This document shows positions 8,546 to 17,228 of a DNA stretch of 62,505 bases, one piece after another. The number at the start of each line of letters is the position of its first letter. Within the stretch, counting starts at the first letter, position 1. The notes beneath the pieces are model-generated. The model searched no databases. It was not told the origin of the DNA and saw nothing but the letters and a program-made list of their open reading frames with translations. Both the position numbers and the translations under genes were made by a program. Source of the DNA: Gemmatimonadota bacterium (lineage in GTDB: Bacteria; Gemmatimonadota; Gemmatimonadetes; Longimicrobiales; Gaopeijiaceae); contig JAURER010000017.1 in NCBI GenBank assembly GCA_030827315.1, positions 1 through 62,505 on the forward strand. Reading direction: 5' to 3'.

Positions 8546-9620
8546 ACGCGTTCGGATCGTCCGCCCCTGCGACCTCGATCTCGACGGTGTCTCCGTGCCG
8601 CAGCACGTGGAGGTCGGCGAGCGGAAGCCCGGCCGCGGTCCACGCCTCGCGCGTTCGCCTGGGTGGGTCTAGGGGGTCCTCGAAGGTCAGGCGGAACGTG
8701 CCCCAGTGTCCCGGTACGAAGGCCCCGGAGCCGCCGATGTCCCGATAGATTTGCAGGGCTTCTTCCGGGTCGACATGGGACGCGGCCATGAACCAGCGGG
8801 GCTCGTAGGCGCCGATCGGGATCAGGGACACGTCGAAGGGGCCCAGCCTGGCTCCGATCTCGGAAAAACAGCCCGCGTACCCGCTGTCTCCGCCGAAGAA
8901 GACGCGTGGGCCCCCGCGCCGCGCGGCTCCGGCCGGGCCGCCGCCGTGGGCGGGGGAGGGGTCCTCGGGCCGGGGCACGATGGCCCAGGAGCCCCAGAGC
9001 CGCGCGTTCGTCCCCCACGGCGTTCGGCGTGTCCAGTGCCGGGCGGGCGTGGCGTGAAAGGCGAAGCGTCCCCCCGGAGCGTCGGCGGACTGCCACCAGT
9101 CGAGCTCGACCACGCGGCGTACCCCCAGTCGTCCGAACCACCCGCCGTACCCCAGCGGGGTAAACCAGGTCAGGTCGTCGCCGTGTCGACGGTGGAGTGC
9201 GCGGACGGTCGCGCGATCCAGATGGTCGAAGTGGTCGTGCGACAGCAGGACGGCGTGGATCGGCGGGAGCTCGTCCAGGGCGGGAAGCGGTGGGACGAAC
9301 CGTCGCGCTCCGGTGAACGTGACCGGGGAGGCGCGCTCCGACCAGACCGGATCCGTAAGGACGTTCAGCCCCGGGAGCTGAACCAGGAAGGTCGTGTGCC
9401 CGACCCATGTCACGCGCACGCCTTCCCCCTCGATCACCGGATGCCCGATCCTCGGCGTTCCCACGGGTAGCTGCCCGGGCGCCGGATCGGGCGGGAGCCT
9501 CGAGGTCAGCCACGTCCACGCCACGCGCCAGAAGCGCGAGCGGATCGCGTCGTCTCCCGCGGCCTCGGGCCAGGGGTTGCGAAATCGACCGTCGGGGAGG
9601 TGGTGGGCGGGACGCGTCAC
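8544..9620 (-). CDS. MBL-fold metallo-hydrolase (UlaG/NAPE-PLD-like)
   Basis: A 358-residue beta-lactamase-fold hydrolase with the metal motif SHDHFDHLD, a later GGDSGYA Asp and a C-terminal GHWGTF His. The DPVWSERASP segment and the aromatic-rich middle resemble the N-acyl-phosphatidylethanolamine phospholipase D and UlaG-like branch, which hydrolyse phosphodiesters or lactones. I place the start at GTG 9620, where AAAGG lies seven bases upstream. The frame stays open further but would then overlap the divergent SDR gene with Arg-rich sequence. No signal peptide is visible. The substrate is uncertain. Confidence 0.78.
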   Translation of the reverse strand: MTRPAHHLPDGRFRNPWPEAAGDDAIRSRFWRVAWTWLTSRLPPDPAPGQLPVGTPRIGHPVIEGEGVRVTWVGHTTFLVQLPGLNVLTDPVWSERASPVTFTGARRFVPPLPALDELPPIHAVLLSHDHFDHLDRATVRALHRRHGDDLTWFTPLGYGGWFGRLGVRRVVELDWWQSADAPGGRFAFHATPARHWTRRTPWGTNARLWGSWAIVPRPEDPSPAHGGGPAGAARRGGPRVFFGGDSGYAGCFSEIGARLGPFDVSLIPIGAYEPRWFMAASHVDPEEALQIYRDIGGSGAFVPGHWGTFRLTFEDPLDPPRRTREAWTAAGLPLADLHVLRHGDTVEIEVAGADDPNA

Positions 9621-9696
9621 GCGGCGCCTTTGCGCGGGTGGGGTGTAGCGGACTGTGCGAGGTCGTGGTCGATGACGATAACGAGGTGGGCCGGAG

Positions 9697-10308
9697 ATGA
9701 GGATTCTTGTGGTCGGGGCAACGGGTACCATCGGGGCGGCCGTGGTCGACGCGCTGCGCGGGCGCGGCCACGAGGTGGTGAGCGCAGGGCACTCGGCCGG
9801 GGATCACCGGGTCGACCTCTCCGACGCTGCGTCGATCGACGAGCTGTACGCAGCCGTCGGACCCCTGGAGGCGGTGGTGTGCACCGCAGGAGTCGCTCGC
9901 TTCGGTGCGCTCGAGGAGCTCGACGACGAGGCCTTCGTGGCGAGCCTGGCGAACAAGCTCATGGGGCAGGTCAACCTCGTGCGGAGGGGACTCGCGACGG
10001 TCGCACGGGGCGGGTCCTTCACCCTCACGAGCGGCACGCTCTCCCAGCGCCCCACCCCCGGGACGGCCGCCGTGGCGATGACCGGCGCGGCGGTGGAGTC
10101 CTTTGCGCGCGCCGCGGCCATCGACCTCGAAGGGCGCTGGCGGGTCAACACCGTCAGCCCCGGGTGGGTCGCCGAGAGTCGCATGAAGATGGGTCTCGAC
10201 CCGATGCCGGGAATCTGGGCCGCCGAGCTGGCCGAGTACTACGTCCGCAGCGTCACGGGTGAGGAGAGCGGAGCGACGCTCGAGGCGGAGGAGCCGCTGG
10301 AAAGCTGA
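9697..10308 (+). CDS. Short-chain dehydrogenase lacking the Tyr-x3-Lys motif
   Basis: This 203-residue protein has an N-terminal NAD(P) loop GATGTIGAA and the SDR strand order, including CTAGVA and the NTVSPGW segment after the active-site helix. Where classical SDRs have Tyr-x3-Lys, this protein reads AVAMTGAAVE, so the standard catalytic Tyr is missing. That is a recognised feature of a small group of about 200-residue SDR-like proteins. Its reaction is therefore unclear; it may use another acid or simply bind the cofactor. GGAG directly precedes the ATG. Divergent from the MBL gene. Confidence 0.75.
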   Translation: MRILVVGATGTIGAAVVDALRGRGHEVVSAGHSAGDHRVDLSDAASIDELYAAVGPLEAVVCTAGVARFGALEELDDEAFVASLANKLMGQVNLVRRGLATVARGGSFTLTSGTLSQRPTPGTAAVAMTGAAVESFARAAAIDLEGRWRVNTVSPGWVAESRMKMGLDPMPGIWAAELAEYYVRSVTGEESGATLEAEEPLES

Positions 10309-10367
10309 TCCCTTCCCCGGCCGCGGTCGGGGAGTTCTCCGTGTACCACGGTTGCGGGGCCGGGGTT

Positions 10368-10407
10368 GTTTCTGTACAGTGTGTTCAAGAAAAACTTGTA
10401 CAGAAAC
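10368..10407. promoter_or_regulatory. 11-bp inverted repeat just before the first DUF5916 gene
   Basis: Two perfect 11-base arms, GTTTCTGTACA at 10368-10378 and its complement TGTACAGAAAC at 10397-10407, are separated by an 18-base AT-rich spacer. The right arm ends ten bases before the ATG of the DUF5916 gene. The surroundings are strongly GC-rich, so this AT-rich dyad stands out. It could be an operator for a dimeric repressor, or in RNA a hairpin that controls access to the start, which has no Shine-Dalgarno sequence. No T-run follows, so a terminator is less likely. Confidence 0.6.
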
Positions 10408-10417
10408 GAAACACGCC

Positions 10418-12817
10418 ATGCTCAAGTCTGCCATCCTTCTCGCGGCTCTGGTCCAGCTCTCTCCCCAGGAGGGCAATGCGCCGGCCTTCGAGCCGGCCGG
10501 CCGTTCCGCGCCGGGCCGACCGGCCTCACCCGCCTCCTTCGACGGCTCCGCCCGGCAGATTTCCGTGCCGGCGCCCGTCGTCGCGAACGTCTCCATCGAC
10601 ATCGACGGCCGCCTCGATGACGCCGCCTGGGCGAAGGCTTCGCTCCTGACCGGTTTCACGCAGTACGATCCGGTCGAGGGGAGCGCGGCGTCGGAGAACA
10701 CCGAAGTGCGTCTGCTGGTGACCGCCGACGCCCTGTACTTCGGCATTCGTGCGGACGACCGCAGCGGCGGAGTGCGCGCCACCCTCACCGAGCGTGACGG
10801 GTACGGCCGTTCGGACGACTACGTCCGGGTCATCCTGGACACGTTCAACGACAGCCGACGCGCCTACGTGTTCATGGTGAACCCGCTCGGCATCCAGGGT
10901 GACGGACTCTGGGTCGAGGGAACGGGGCGGGGCTATGGCGATCCGATCGACTGGAGTCCCGACTTCATCTGGCAGTCGTACGGGCGGGTCGACGAGCGCG
11001 GGTACACGGCGGAAATCCGTATCCCCCTGAAGACGCTGCGCTTTCCCGCCCTGCCGTCGCAGGACTGGGGCATGCAGATCCAGCGCACGATCAGGCGGAC
11101 GGGGTACGCGCAGTCGTGGGCTCCCATCACGGCGGAGCGTGCCAACCGACTCGAGCAGTCCGGTTCCCTGCAGGGGCTCGAAGGACTCGACACGGGTCTC
11201 TTCATGGAGATCAACCCCACCGTCGTCGGGTCGAGCCAGGGGCGGTACGCGCCCGACCGTGAGGCCCTCGTGCGCGATGGGGCCGACGGCGAGTTCGGGC
11301 TCAATCTCACGTATGGGCTGACGTCCAACCTCACGCTCGACGGCACCGTCAATCCGGACTTCAGCCAGATCGAGGCGGATGCCGGGCAGATCGCGGTCAA
11401 CGAGCGCTTCGCCCTCTTCCTGTCCGAGCAACGCCCGTTCTTCCTCGAAGGCACGGATGTCTTCCAGATGCCGAAGCGTCTGGTCTACACCCGCTCCATC
11501 GTCAACCCGGTCGGCGCGGCGAAGGTTTCCGGAAAGGTCGGCGGCTTTCAGGTCGCGTACCTCGGGGCCGTGGACGAGCTCGGTGATCCGGGCGCCCAGG
11601 GTGGTGTGTCGAACCCGGTGGTCAACCTCGTGCGCGTGAAGGGCGACATCGGTCGCTCTTCGACCGTGGGCCTGGTCTACACGGACCGCACCGAGCCCGG
11701 CGCCTCGTACAATCGCGTGGCCGGCGCGGACGCACGGCTGGTCCTCGGCGGCCGCTATACCCTCGAGCTGCTCGCGGCGGGGAGCATGGACGGCGACGCT
11801 GGGGCGGGTTCCGACTACGGCACGCTCTTCAGCGCGGACTTCCGACGCTCGGGCCGCAGCTTCTCTGCCAACGCCTCGTTCGAGGACGTCGCCGACGACT
11901 TTCGGGCGGGCAGCGGCTTCATCCGCCGCGTGGGCGTGACGCAGGTCGACGGGGGCTCCAGTTACACCTTCCGCGGCCGGCGCGGCGCGCTCGTCGAGAG
12001 CTGGGGGCCGTCCGTCGAGGCAGAAAGCCTCTGGCTCCGGGACGACTTCTGGAGCGGCACGGGACCGCTCGAGACGCAGTTCGGAGGGGGCCTGCGAGCG
12101 TTCTTCCGAGGCAACGTGGGTACCTTCCTCAACTATCGGCGCAGCGCCTTCGACTTCGCCCCCGACCTCTACGACGGCGTGTACACGGGGCCGACCGAGG
12201 ACGCGCTCGAGCCCGTGGTCGTGGACCCGAGCCGGTACGCCGGCCTGCAGTCCGTGAGCCTGCGCGGGTGGGTCAGCTCCTGGGAGTCGGTGAGCCTGTC
12301 GCTGGGCGGTGGATGGGCGGAGACCCCGATCTTCTCCAGCGGGCTTCCCATGGACCTCGGCAACTCCTGGAGCGGAGATGTCGGCGTGACGCTGATCCCC
12401 ACGGGATCGGCCCAGGTCGAACTCGGGCTCCGGCACGTCACCATCGTCCGCGCGCGAGACGGGTCCCGCTACTCGTCGGCCACGATCCCCAGGATGCAGG
12501 CCCGCTATCAGATGACGCGTGCGCTCTACGTGCGCGGGATCGGGGAGTACTCGAGCCAGGAGCGTGGCGACCTGCTCGATCCGGTGTCCGGACAGGCGGT
12601 CTGGTCGTGCAGGACCTCCGGATGCGCGGCGCGCACCGGATCGGACGCACACGATTTCCGTCTCGAGGGCCTGCTCGGGTACGAGCCTTCCCCCGGCACC
12701 GTGGTCTTCTTCGGGTACACGCGGCAGTTCCGGGACACGTCGGCGTTCAGCTTCACCCAGCTCCGCCCTACGGCCGACGGCCTCTTCCTCAAGTTGAGTT
12801 ACCGCTTCCGGATGTAG
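10418..12817 (+). CDS. CBM9-like/DUF5916 outer-membrane protein, copy 1
   Basis: A 799-residue protein: signal peptide, a CBM9-like beta-sandwich (roughly residues 55-230, with IDGRLDDAAW), then a long DUF5916 C-terminal half rich in alternating aromatic and polar residues, as in beta-barrels, ending in Phe-Arg-Met. The family signature NPDFSQIEAD occurs at residue 312, followed by FFLEG. Proteins of this kind are abundant in Gemmatimonadota and Bacteroidota, and their function is not established; surface carbohydrate or peptide handling is a common guess. ATG at 10418 is chosen because the signal peptide begins there. An inverted repeat precedes it and a strong hairpin follows it. Confidence 0.85.
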   Translation: MLKSAILLAALVQLSPQEGNAPAFEPAGRSAPGRPASPASFDGSARQISVPAPVVANVSIDIDGRLDDAAWAKASLLTGFTQYDPVEGSAASENTEVRLLVTADALYFGIRADDRSGGVRATLTERDGYGRSDDYVRVILDTFNDSRRAYVFMVNPLGIQGDGLWVEGTGRGYGDPIDWSPDFIWQSYGRVDERGYTAEIRIPLKTLRFPALPSQDWGMQIQRTIRRTGYAQSWAPITAERANRLEQSGSLQGLEGLDTGLFMEINPTVVGSSQGRYAPDREALVRDGADGEFGLNLTYGLTSNLTLDGTVNPDFSQIEADAGQIAVNERFALFLSEQRPFFLEGTDVFQMPKRLVYTRSIVNPVGAAKVSGKVGGFQVAYLGAVDELGDPGAQGGVSNPVVNLVRVKGDIGRSSTVGLVYTDRTEPGASYNRVAGADARLVLGGRYTLELLAAGSMDGDAGAGSDYGTLFSADFRRSGRSFSANASFEDVADDFRAGSGFIRRVGVTQVDGGSSYTFRGRRGALVESWGPSVEAESLWLRDDFWSGTGPLETQFGGGLRAFFRGNVGTFLNYRRSAFDFAPDLYDGVYTGPTEDALEPVVVDPSRYAGLQSVSLRGWVSSWESVSLSLGGGWAETPIFSSGLPMDLGNSWSGDVGVTLIPTGSAQVELGLRHVTIVRARDGSRYSSATIPRMQARYQMTRALYVRGIGEYSSQERGDLLDPVSGQAVWSCRTSGCAARTGSDAHDFRLEGLLGYEPSPGTVVFFGYTRQFRDTSAFSFTQLRPTADGLFLKLSYRFRM

Positions 12818-12834
12818 CGTACGCCCCGACGCGA

Positions 12835-12869
12835 AACGGGCGGGAGCGACCGTGTCGCTCCCGCCCGTT
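12835..12869. terminator. 16-bp hairpin between DUF5916 and FAH-family genes
   Basis: A perfect 16-bp stem (arms 12835-12850 and 12854-12869, starting AACGGGCGGG) with a 3-base loop lies 17 bases after the DUF5916 stop and 53 bases before the end of the convergent FAH-family gene. It is well placed as a bidirectional intrinsic terminator. Confidence 0.72.
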
Positions 12870-12922
12870 CGATCGGATCGCGCTCCCTCGAGCCGCGGCG
12901 CCGCGCGGCGGCCGCGGTAGGG

Positions 12923-14065
12923 TCAGTTCCCTCCGGGCCGGTAGCTGCGGACCGGCGAGAGCTGGGCTCCGGTGAGCCCCGTCGGCTGCTCCTCGCCCAC
13001 CACCGGCATGGTCAGCGTCCCGATGCCGTCGATGCTGCCGCTGATGACTTCCCCGACCTGAAGGAAGCGTTGCTCGCCGCGCACGGCGGTCCCCATGCCG
13101 GTTCCGCCGGACGTGCCGTTGTTGATGACGTCACCGGGGTAGAGGGTGATGATCGACGAGCCGTACTCGATGAGCTCCCAGAGGGAGTGGATCATGTCAC
13201 CGGCCGTCGCCTCCTGCATGCGCTCGTCGCCCACGTCGAGCGTCTGGCGCAGGATCTCCATGGGGTTGCCGTAGAACTCCTTCGGGACGATCCACGGCCC
13301 CTGCGGCGCGAAGGTGTCGTGTCCCTTTCCGACGAACCAGTCGGAGGTCAGCGGGTTGCCTCCCGGAGGCCGGCCGCCGCGGTCGGAGATGTCCATCGTC
13401 ACCATGTATCCGAAGACGTGCGCCTCGGCGTCGTTGGCCGAGATGTACTTGCCCGCCCTCCCGATGACGGCCCCGAGCTCCACCTCCCAGTCGATGCGGT
13501 CACGCCCCCAAGGGAGAACGATCGGCTCCCCGTTACCCACGACCGCGCCGCGGCTCGGCTTGAGGAAGAGGTACGGAACCCCGCGGTTCTCGAGCCGCTG
13601 CCGGCGCGCCTCCGCACGCTCCGCGTCCGTGCCCGTCTCGTTGACGTGGCTGTAGAAGTTGACCGCGGCGTTGAGGATCTTGCCCGGGTACATGATCGGG
13701 GGCAGCGTCCGCACCTCGTCGAGCTCGTGGATCCATGCCGGGCGTGTCCCGTCGATCATGTCGTTCGCCACGACGTGGTTCACCAGCTCGTACAGCCGGG
13801 CCTTCATCCCGTACTCGTAGCGGGCGATGAGGTCGAGCATGTCGCTCGGCGCGGGGATCACCGGGTACATCCCGTTGCGCTGTAGCGCCGCGTTCGCGCG
13901 GTTCACGTCGACGATGTACCGGTCGCGCAGGACCATGGCCACGGTCGGCGTGCCTTCGATCTCGAAGGTGCCGACCTTGAACGGCTCGGCGCTCTCCTGG
14001 GCGGATGCGGGCGACGCTACGAGCGCGGCCGCCAAGAGCAGGAGAAGTGGAAGTCGGGCAGGCAT
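12923..14065 (-). CDS. Secreted fumarylacetoacetate hydrolase-family protein
   Basis: This 380-residue protein has a clear Sec signal peptide (Leu/Ala-rich, ending SASAQ) before a FAH domain. Metal and active-site signatures are present: WEVELGAVIG (Glu/Glu ligands), a downstream Asp segment and GKGHDTF with the catalytic-type Lys, then PQGPW. The C-terminal GTSGGTGM replaces the more common GTP-x-GVG. FAH-superfamily enzymes cleave or decarboxylate C-C bonds in aromatic degradation and are normally cytosolic, so the export signal is unusual. ATG at 14065 has GAGG eight bases upstream. Substrate unknown. Confidence 0.82.
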   Translation of the reverse strand: MPARLPLLLLLAAALVASPASAQESAEPFKVGTFEIEGTPTVAMVLRDRYIVDVNRANAALQRNGMYPVIPAPSDMLDLIARYEYGMKARLYELVNHVVANDMIDGTRPAWIHELDEVRTLPPIMYPGKILNAAVNFYSHVNETGTDAERAEARRQRLENRGVPYLFLKPSRGAVVGNGEPIVLPWGRDRIDWEVELGAVIGRAGKYISANDAEAHVFGYMVTMDISDRGGRPPGGNPLTSDWFVGKGHDTFAPQGPWIVPKEFYGNPMEILRQTLDVGDERMQEATAGDMIHSLWELIEYGSSIITLYPGDVINNGTSGGTGMGTAVRGEQRFLQVGEVISGSIDGIGTLTMPVVGEEQPTGLTGAQLSPVRSYRPGGN

Positions 14066-14282
14066 GCTCAGACCTCGTCAGGAGTGGAACGTGGCCGGGG
14101 AGTGTGCGGCCCGGGCCCGCGTCGTGTCAATCGCGTCGACCCCGCTCCGTCCCCATACTTCAGGTGGACGGTCGCGATTCGCATCGAGCGAGAGTGGGTC
14201 TCATGTCCCCAACCTCCGGAGATTCCGTGGTGCCCGGTCCGCGGCGCCTGCACGCCGGCGGATGCCAGGCGGGAGGTGACCG

Positions 14283-15266
14283 ATGACGGCACCGGAAGCC
14301 GGCGGGACGCCTCGGGCCACCGCCGACCAGGTCCGGGTCGCCTACGCCGCGGGCGTTCGTGCGACCATGACCGCGCTCGTGGTGAGCGCGGCGCTGGCTA
14401 CCCTGAAGATCGGCGCAGGGGTGCTGGGGAACTCGTTCGCGCTCATCGCGGATGGAGTGGAGTCGGTCCTCGACCTGCTCACGGGACTCCTGGTCATCGG
14501 GGGTCTCAAGGTCGGCACCAGCGAGCCCACGAGCGCGTACCCGTACGGGAGGGGCAAGGCCGAGCCGCTGGCGGCGCTGGTCGTGGCGACGGTGCTGCTG
14601 CTGGCGGCCGCCGGGATCGCCATCGGCGCCGTCCACGAGATCCTCTCGCCTCACCCGCCGCCGCGTCCGTTCACGCTCGCCGTGCTGGTCGTGGTGCTGG
14701 TGACGAAGGAGCTGACGTTTCGCTGGCTCGTACGCCGGGGCCGGGAGATCGGAAGCCAGGCCATCGAGGTCGACGCATGGCATCATCGGTCGGATGCTCT
14801 GACGTCTCTCGCGGCGTTCGTGGGGATCTCGGTGGCCCTCCTGGCCGGGCCGAAGTGGGCGATGGCGGACGACTGGGCCGCTCTCGCCGCCTGCGGTGTG
14901 ATCGCCTGGAATGGCGTGCGGCTGTTCCGAGGCGGCCTGAGCGAGGTGCTGGACGTCGCGGCCCCGGCGGAGATCCACGACCGGATCCGGTCGGTGGCCG
15001 GCGCCGTGGCGGGAGTCGTCGCCGTGGAGGAGCTGCGGGTGCGGCGTAGCGGGCTCGTCTTCCTGGTCGACATCCACCTGGAGGTGGACGGGGACATCAG
15101 CGTCCGGCGCGGGCACGAAATCGGCCACGTCGTCAAGGACCGGTTGCTCGGGTGCGAAGTCCCGATTCTCGACGTACTCGTCCACGTGGAGCCCCAGTGG
15201 CCCCACGCTGAGCCGCCTCAGGCGAGCGAGAGGAGTGCCTCGGCGAGCCGCTCCGGATCGACGTAG
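14283..15266 (+). CDS. Cation diffusion facilitator (CDF) metal transporter
   Basis: A 327-residue inner-membrane protein with six predicted helices and a C-terminal cytoplasmic metallochaperone-like domain. Transport-site motifs are DGVESVLD in helix 2 and HHRSD in helix 5. By comparison with YiiP the site is Glu-x3-Asp plus His-x3-Asp, instead of Asp-x3-Asp plus His-x3-Asp. CDF proteins export Zn, Fe, Mn or Co using the proton gradient; the Glu variant makes metal choice uncertain. The ATG has a strong ribosome site (GGGAGGTGACCG). The 3' end overlaps the convergent CofD-like gene by 49 bases. Confidence 0.88.
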   Translation: MTAPEAGGTPRATADQVRVAYAAGVRATMTALVVSAALATLKIGAGVLGNSFALIADGVESVLDLLTGLLVIGGLKVGTSEPTSAYPYGRGKAEPLAALVVATVLLLAAAGIAIGAVHEILSPHPPPRPFTLAVLVVVLVTKELTFRWLVRRGREIGSQAIEVDAWHHRSDALTSLAAFVGISVALLAGPKWAMADDWAALAACGVIAWNGVRLFRGGLSEVLDVAAPAEIHDRIRSVAGAVAGVVAVEELRVRRSGLVFLVDIHLEVDGDISVRRGHEIGHVVKDRLLGCEVPILDVLVHVEPQWPHAEPPQASERSASASRSGST

Positions 15267-16420
15267 GGCGCGCTTTCCGCGGTGACGAGCGGCACGCGCA
15301 CGACTTCCACGCCGAGCTTCTCCACCGCGCGCTGCGCCGCGCGCGTCGGGGCGGAGCGGGCGTCGTCGACGAGCACGAACTGCAGCAGCCGTTCGGTTGC
15401 GACGCGCCGCGAGGCCCCGGACGTCAGGACGGCACGGAGCGTGTCGACCTTCTGCGCGAGCCCCATGCCGTGCTCCTCGGGGTCGGGTGCAGGGTTCGGG
15501 ACGAACACGCGCGGGACGTCGGTCGCCGCGATGGCGTCGGAGACGCCGTCCGGCAGCAGCGTTGCGACGAGGCTGGTCCAGAAGCTGCCGACGGGATAGC
15601 AGATCAGGTCCGCGGTCCTGATCAGGTCGTCCACCGCCTCCGAGATCCTCGGCCGGTATGGCGCGGCGCTCTTCTTCGATCGGGTGAGCCACAGGCGGTC
15701 GATGGGCGCCGGAAGCGCGGTCGCGCGCGCGCCGGTCAGCGCGTGCTGCCCCACCACGCGCGAGCCGTCCGTCAGCTCGGCGACCAGGTGCAGGCTCTCC
15801 TCGACGACCGGGCGCACCACGCCCCGCACTTCGACGAGACGGGAGAAGAGGTACAGGACCGAATCGAGGCTTCGTCCCTGGTTCAGGTAGCCCGCCGCCA
15901 GCACGAGGTTGCCGACATTGGCACCGCGCAGGTCGAAGTGGGCCGGCATGGCTTCGATGAAGAAGGTGACGTGCCGTCGAACGATCGAGCGAAGAGGCTC
16001 GGGTACGGCACGCACAAGCGGGTCGCGCCCACCGGCCATCTGGCCGAGCCGGGCGCGCAGCTCGTCGTTCGTCGCGTCGGTCGGGAGCCTGAGCGCGAAG
16101 AGGCGGTAGATCTCCGGGTTGCCGAGCACCGACGTGTCCGCGAGTGCCATGAGCCGGTTCCGCAGGTCTCCCACGGCCGGCATCCGGAAGGCCGTGCGGA
16201 GCTTCGCGCTGCTCCCCCCGGAGTCGAACGGGGTGATCACGTGCCGCGAATGGTGTGTGTAGCGGACGAGGGTCTGGCTCAGCCCGCGCAGGCTGCTGCC
16301 CCCGCTGAAGAAGAGGAGCCGTGCGCCCGTCTCCGGCGCGTGCAGGGCGCGCGCGATCCGCACGGGATCCGGGACGGTGGCGCGGCGCGTGACGCGAACG
16401 CGGCTGGACGGAGATTCCAC
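15218..16420 (-). CDS. CofD/YvcK-like protein (GAK-system type)
   Basis: This 400-residue protein contains the CofD fold: an N-terminal nucleotide-binding loop FFSGGSSLRG, then TPFDSGGSSAKLR, and later an RGANVGNLV segment. CofD transfers lactyl-phosphate in F420 synthesis, but the length and motif forms here match the CofD-related proteins named after the GAK cassette (ATP-grasp, amphipathic-Trp, kinase). None of the other cassette members is adjacent, and no F420 gene is seen, so the role is unknown. GTG start with AGGA six bases upstream. Divergent from a hypothetical exported protein. Confidence 0.72.
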   Translation of the reverse strand: MESPSSRVRVTRRATVPDPVRIARALHAPETGARLLFFSGGSSLRGLSQTLVRYTHHSRHVITPFDSGGSSAKLRTAFRMPAVGDLRNRLMALADTSVLGNPEIYRLFALRLPTDATNDELRARLGQMAGGRDPLVRAVPEPLRSIVRRHVTFFIEAMPAHFDLRGANVGNLVLAAGYLNQGRSLDSVLYLFSRLVEVRGVVRPVVEESLHLVAELTDGSRVVGQHALTGARATALPAPIDRLWLTRSKKSAAPYRPRISEAVDDLIRTADLICYPVGSFWTSLVATLLPDGVSDAIAATDVPRVFVPNPAPDPEEHGMGLAQKVDTLRAVLTSGASRRVATERLLQFVLVDDARSAPTRAAQRAVEKLGVEVVRVPLVTAESAPYVDPERLAEALLSLA

Positions 16421-16526
16421 GATCGGTCCTGTGCAAGGGCGGGGCTCGCCGGGCGTATGAGCTACCCGGAGCGTGGATCGCTACGAAAGATAGATCCGAA
16501 GACGGACGCGAGAGGAGCCGGAGCCA

Positions 16527-17174
16527 ATGACGGTCCAGAGAAGCAGCCTGATCGCGATCGCGCTCGTGACGGGTGCCTGCACCCCGCTACAGGGCCAGCA
16601 CCTCGATCTCGGGCTCGGGGCGGTCTTCTACGTCGACCGGCCCGAGACGTTCACGGATTCGCCCTGCGACGGTGCCCCGGCGGGCCTGACCGGCACCGCC
16701 TCCTGGAGGGCGCTGAACTGGCTCGCCCTCGAGGGAAGCGGCTCGGTCAACGGTAGCGTGGGTGGCACAACCTGTGCCATCGCCGACCTCATTCCCGTCC
16801 CGTACGACGTGCCCGTGGTGCGGACTGTGTGGCCGGACGGATTCCGCGGCTCTTCGTTCTCCACGACGCATCTCTCCGCCGTGGTCGAGCCGTTCTCGAC
16901 GGGGCCCGTAAGCCCGCGCGCCCGCACCGGTTTCGGGCGAATCTGGAACAAGGGCGTCGGCTACCGGGTGCTGGGCCTGGGGGTGCGCTACCGCTTCGGA
17001 CGTCACGCCTTCGTCACCGACGTCGACGCGTGGAGCTTCACCACGCGGGAAGAGGAGTGGACGGTCGTCTACCGCGCCGACGCGCCACCGGACATCCTGT
17101 CGCGCGAGACGATCGAGCACGATCTGCGGCTCTTCGCGGTGCGCGTCGGGTGGGAAGTCTCCCTGGGGCGGTGA
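16527..17174 (+). CDS. Hypothetical exported protein, possibly beta-barrel
   Basis: A 215-residue protein with an N-terminal signal sequence; cleavage may occur near LQGQH, or at a poor lipobox-like GAC. The mature part has repeated short amphipathic strands (for example RVLGLGVRYRFG) and ends in RVGWEVSLGR, which suggests a small outer-membrane barrel. I recognise no family. The ATG has GAGGAG upstream at fair spacing. It is convergent with the M28 peptidase gene. Confidence 0.6.
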   Translation: MTVQRSSLIAIALVTGACTPLQGQHLDLGLGAVFYVDRPETFTDSPCDGAPAGLTGTASWRALNWLALEGSGSVNGSVGGTTCAIADLIPVPYDVPVVRTVWPDGFRGSSFSTTHLSAVVEPFSTGPVSPRARTGFGRIWNKGVGYRVLGLGVRYRFGRHAFVTDVDAWSFTTREEEWTVVYRADAPPDILSRETIEHDLRLFAVRVGWEVSLGR

Positions 17175-17228
17175 CGTGGTGCATGCGTGGTCGCGCGGTC
17201 CGGGCCGGAAGGGCCGCGCCCCGGCGCG

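Noticed and set aside
9621-9731. Longer MBL hydrolase start overlapping the SDR gene
   Set aside because: The added part is Arg-rich, overlaps a divergent gene and lacks a ribosome site; GTG 9620 is better supported.
16207-16237. tRNA-like GGAGTCGAAC stretch
   Set aside because: It lies inside the CofD-like coding region and no cloverleaf or acceptor stem surrounds it.
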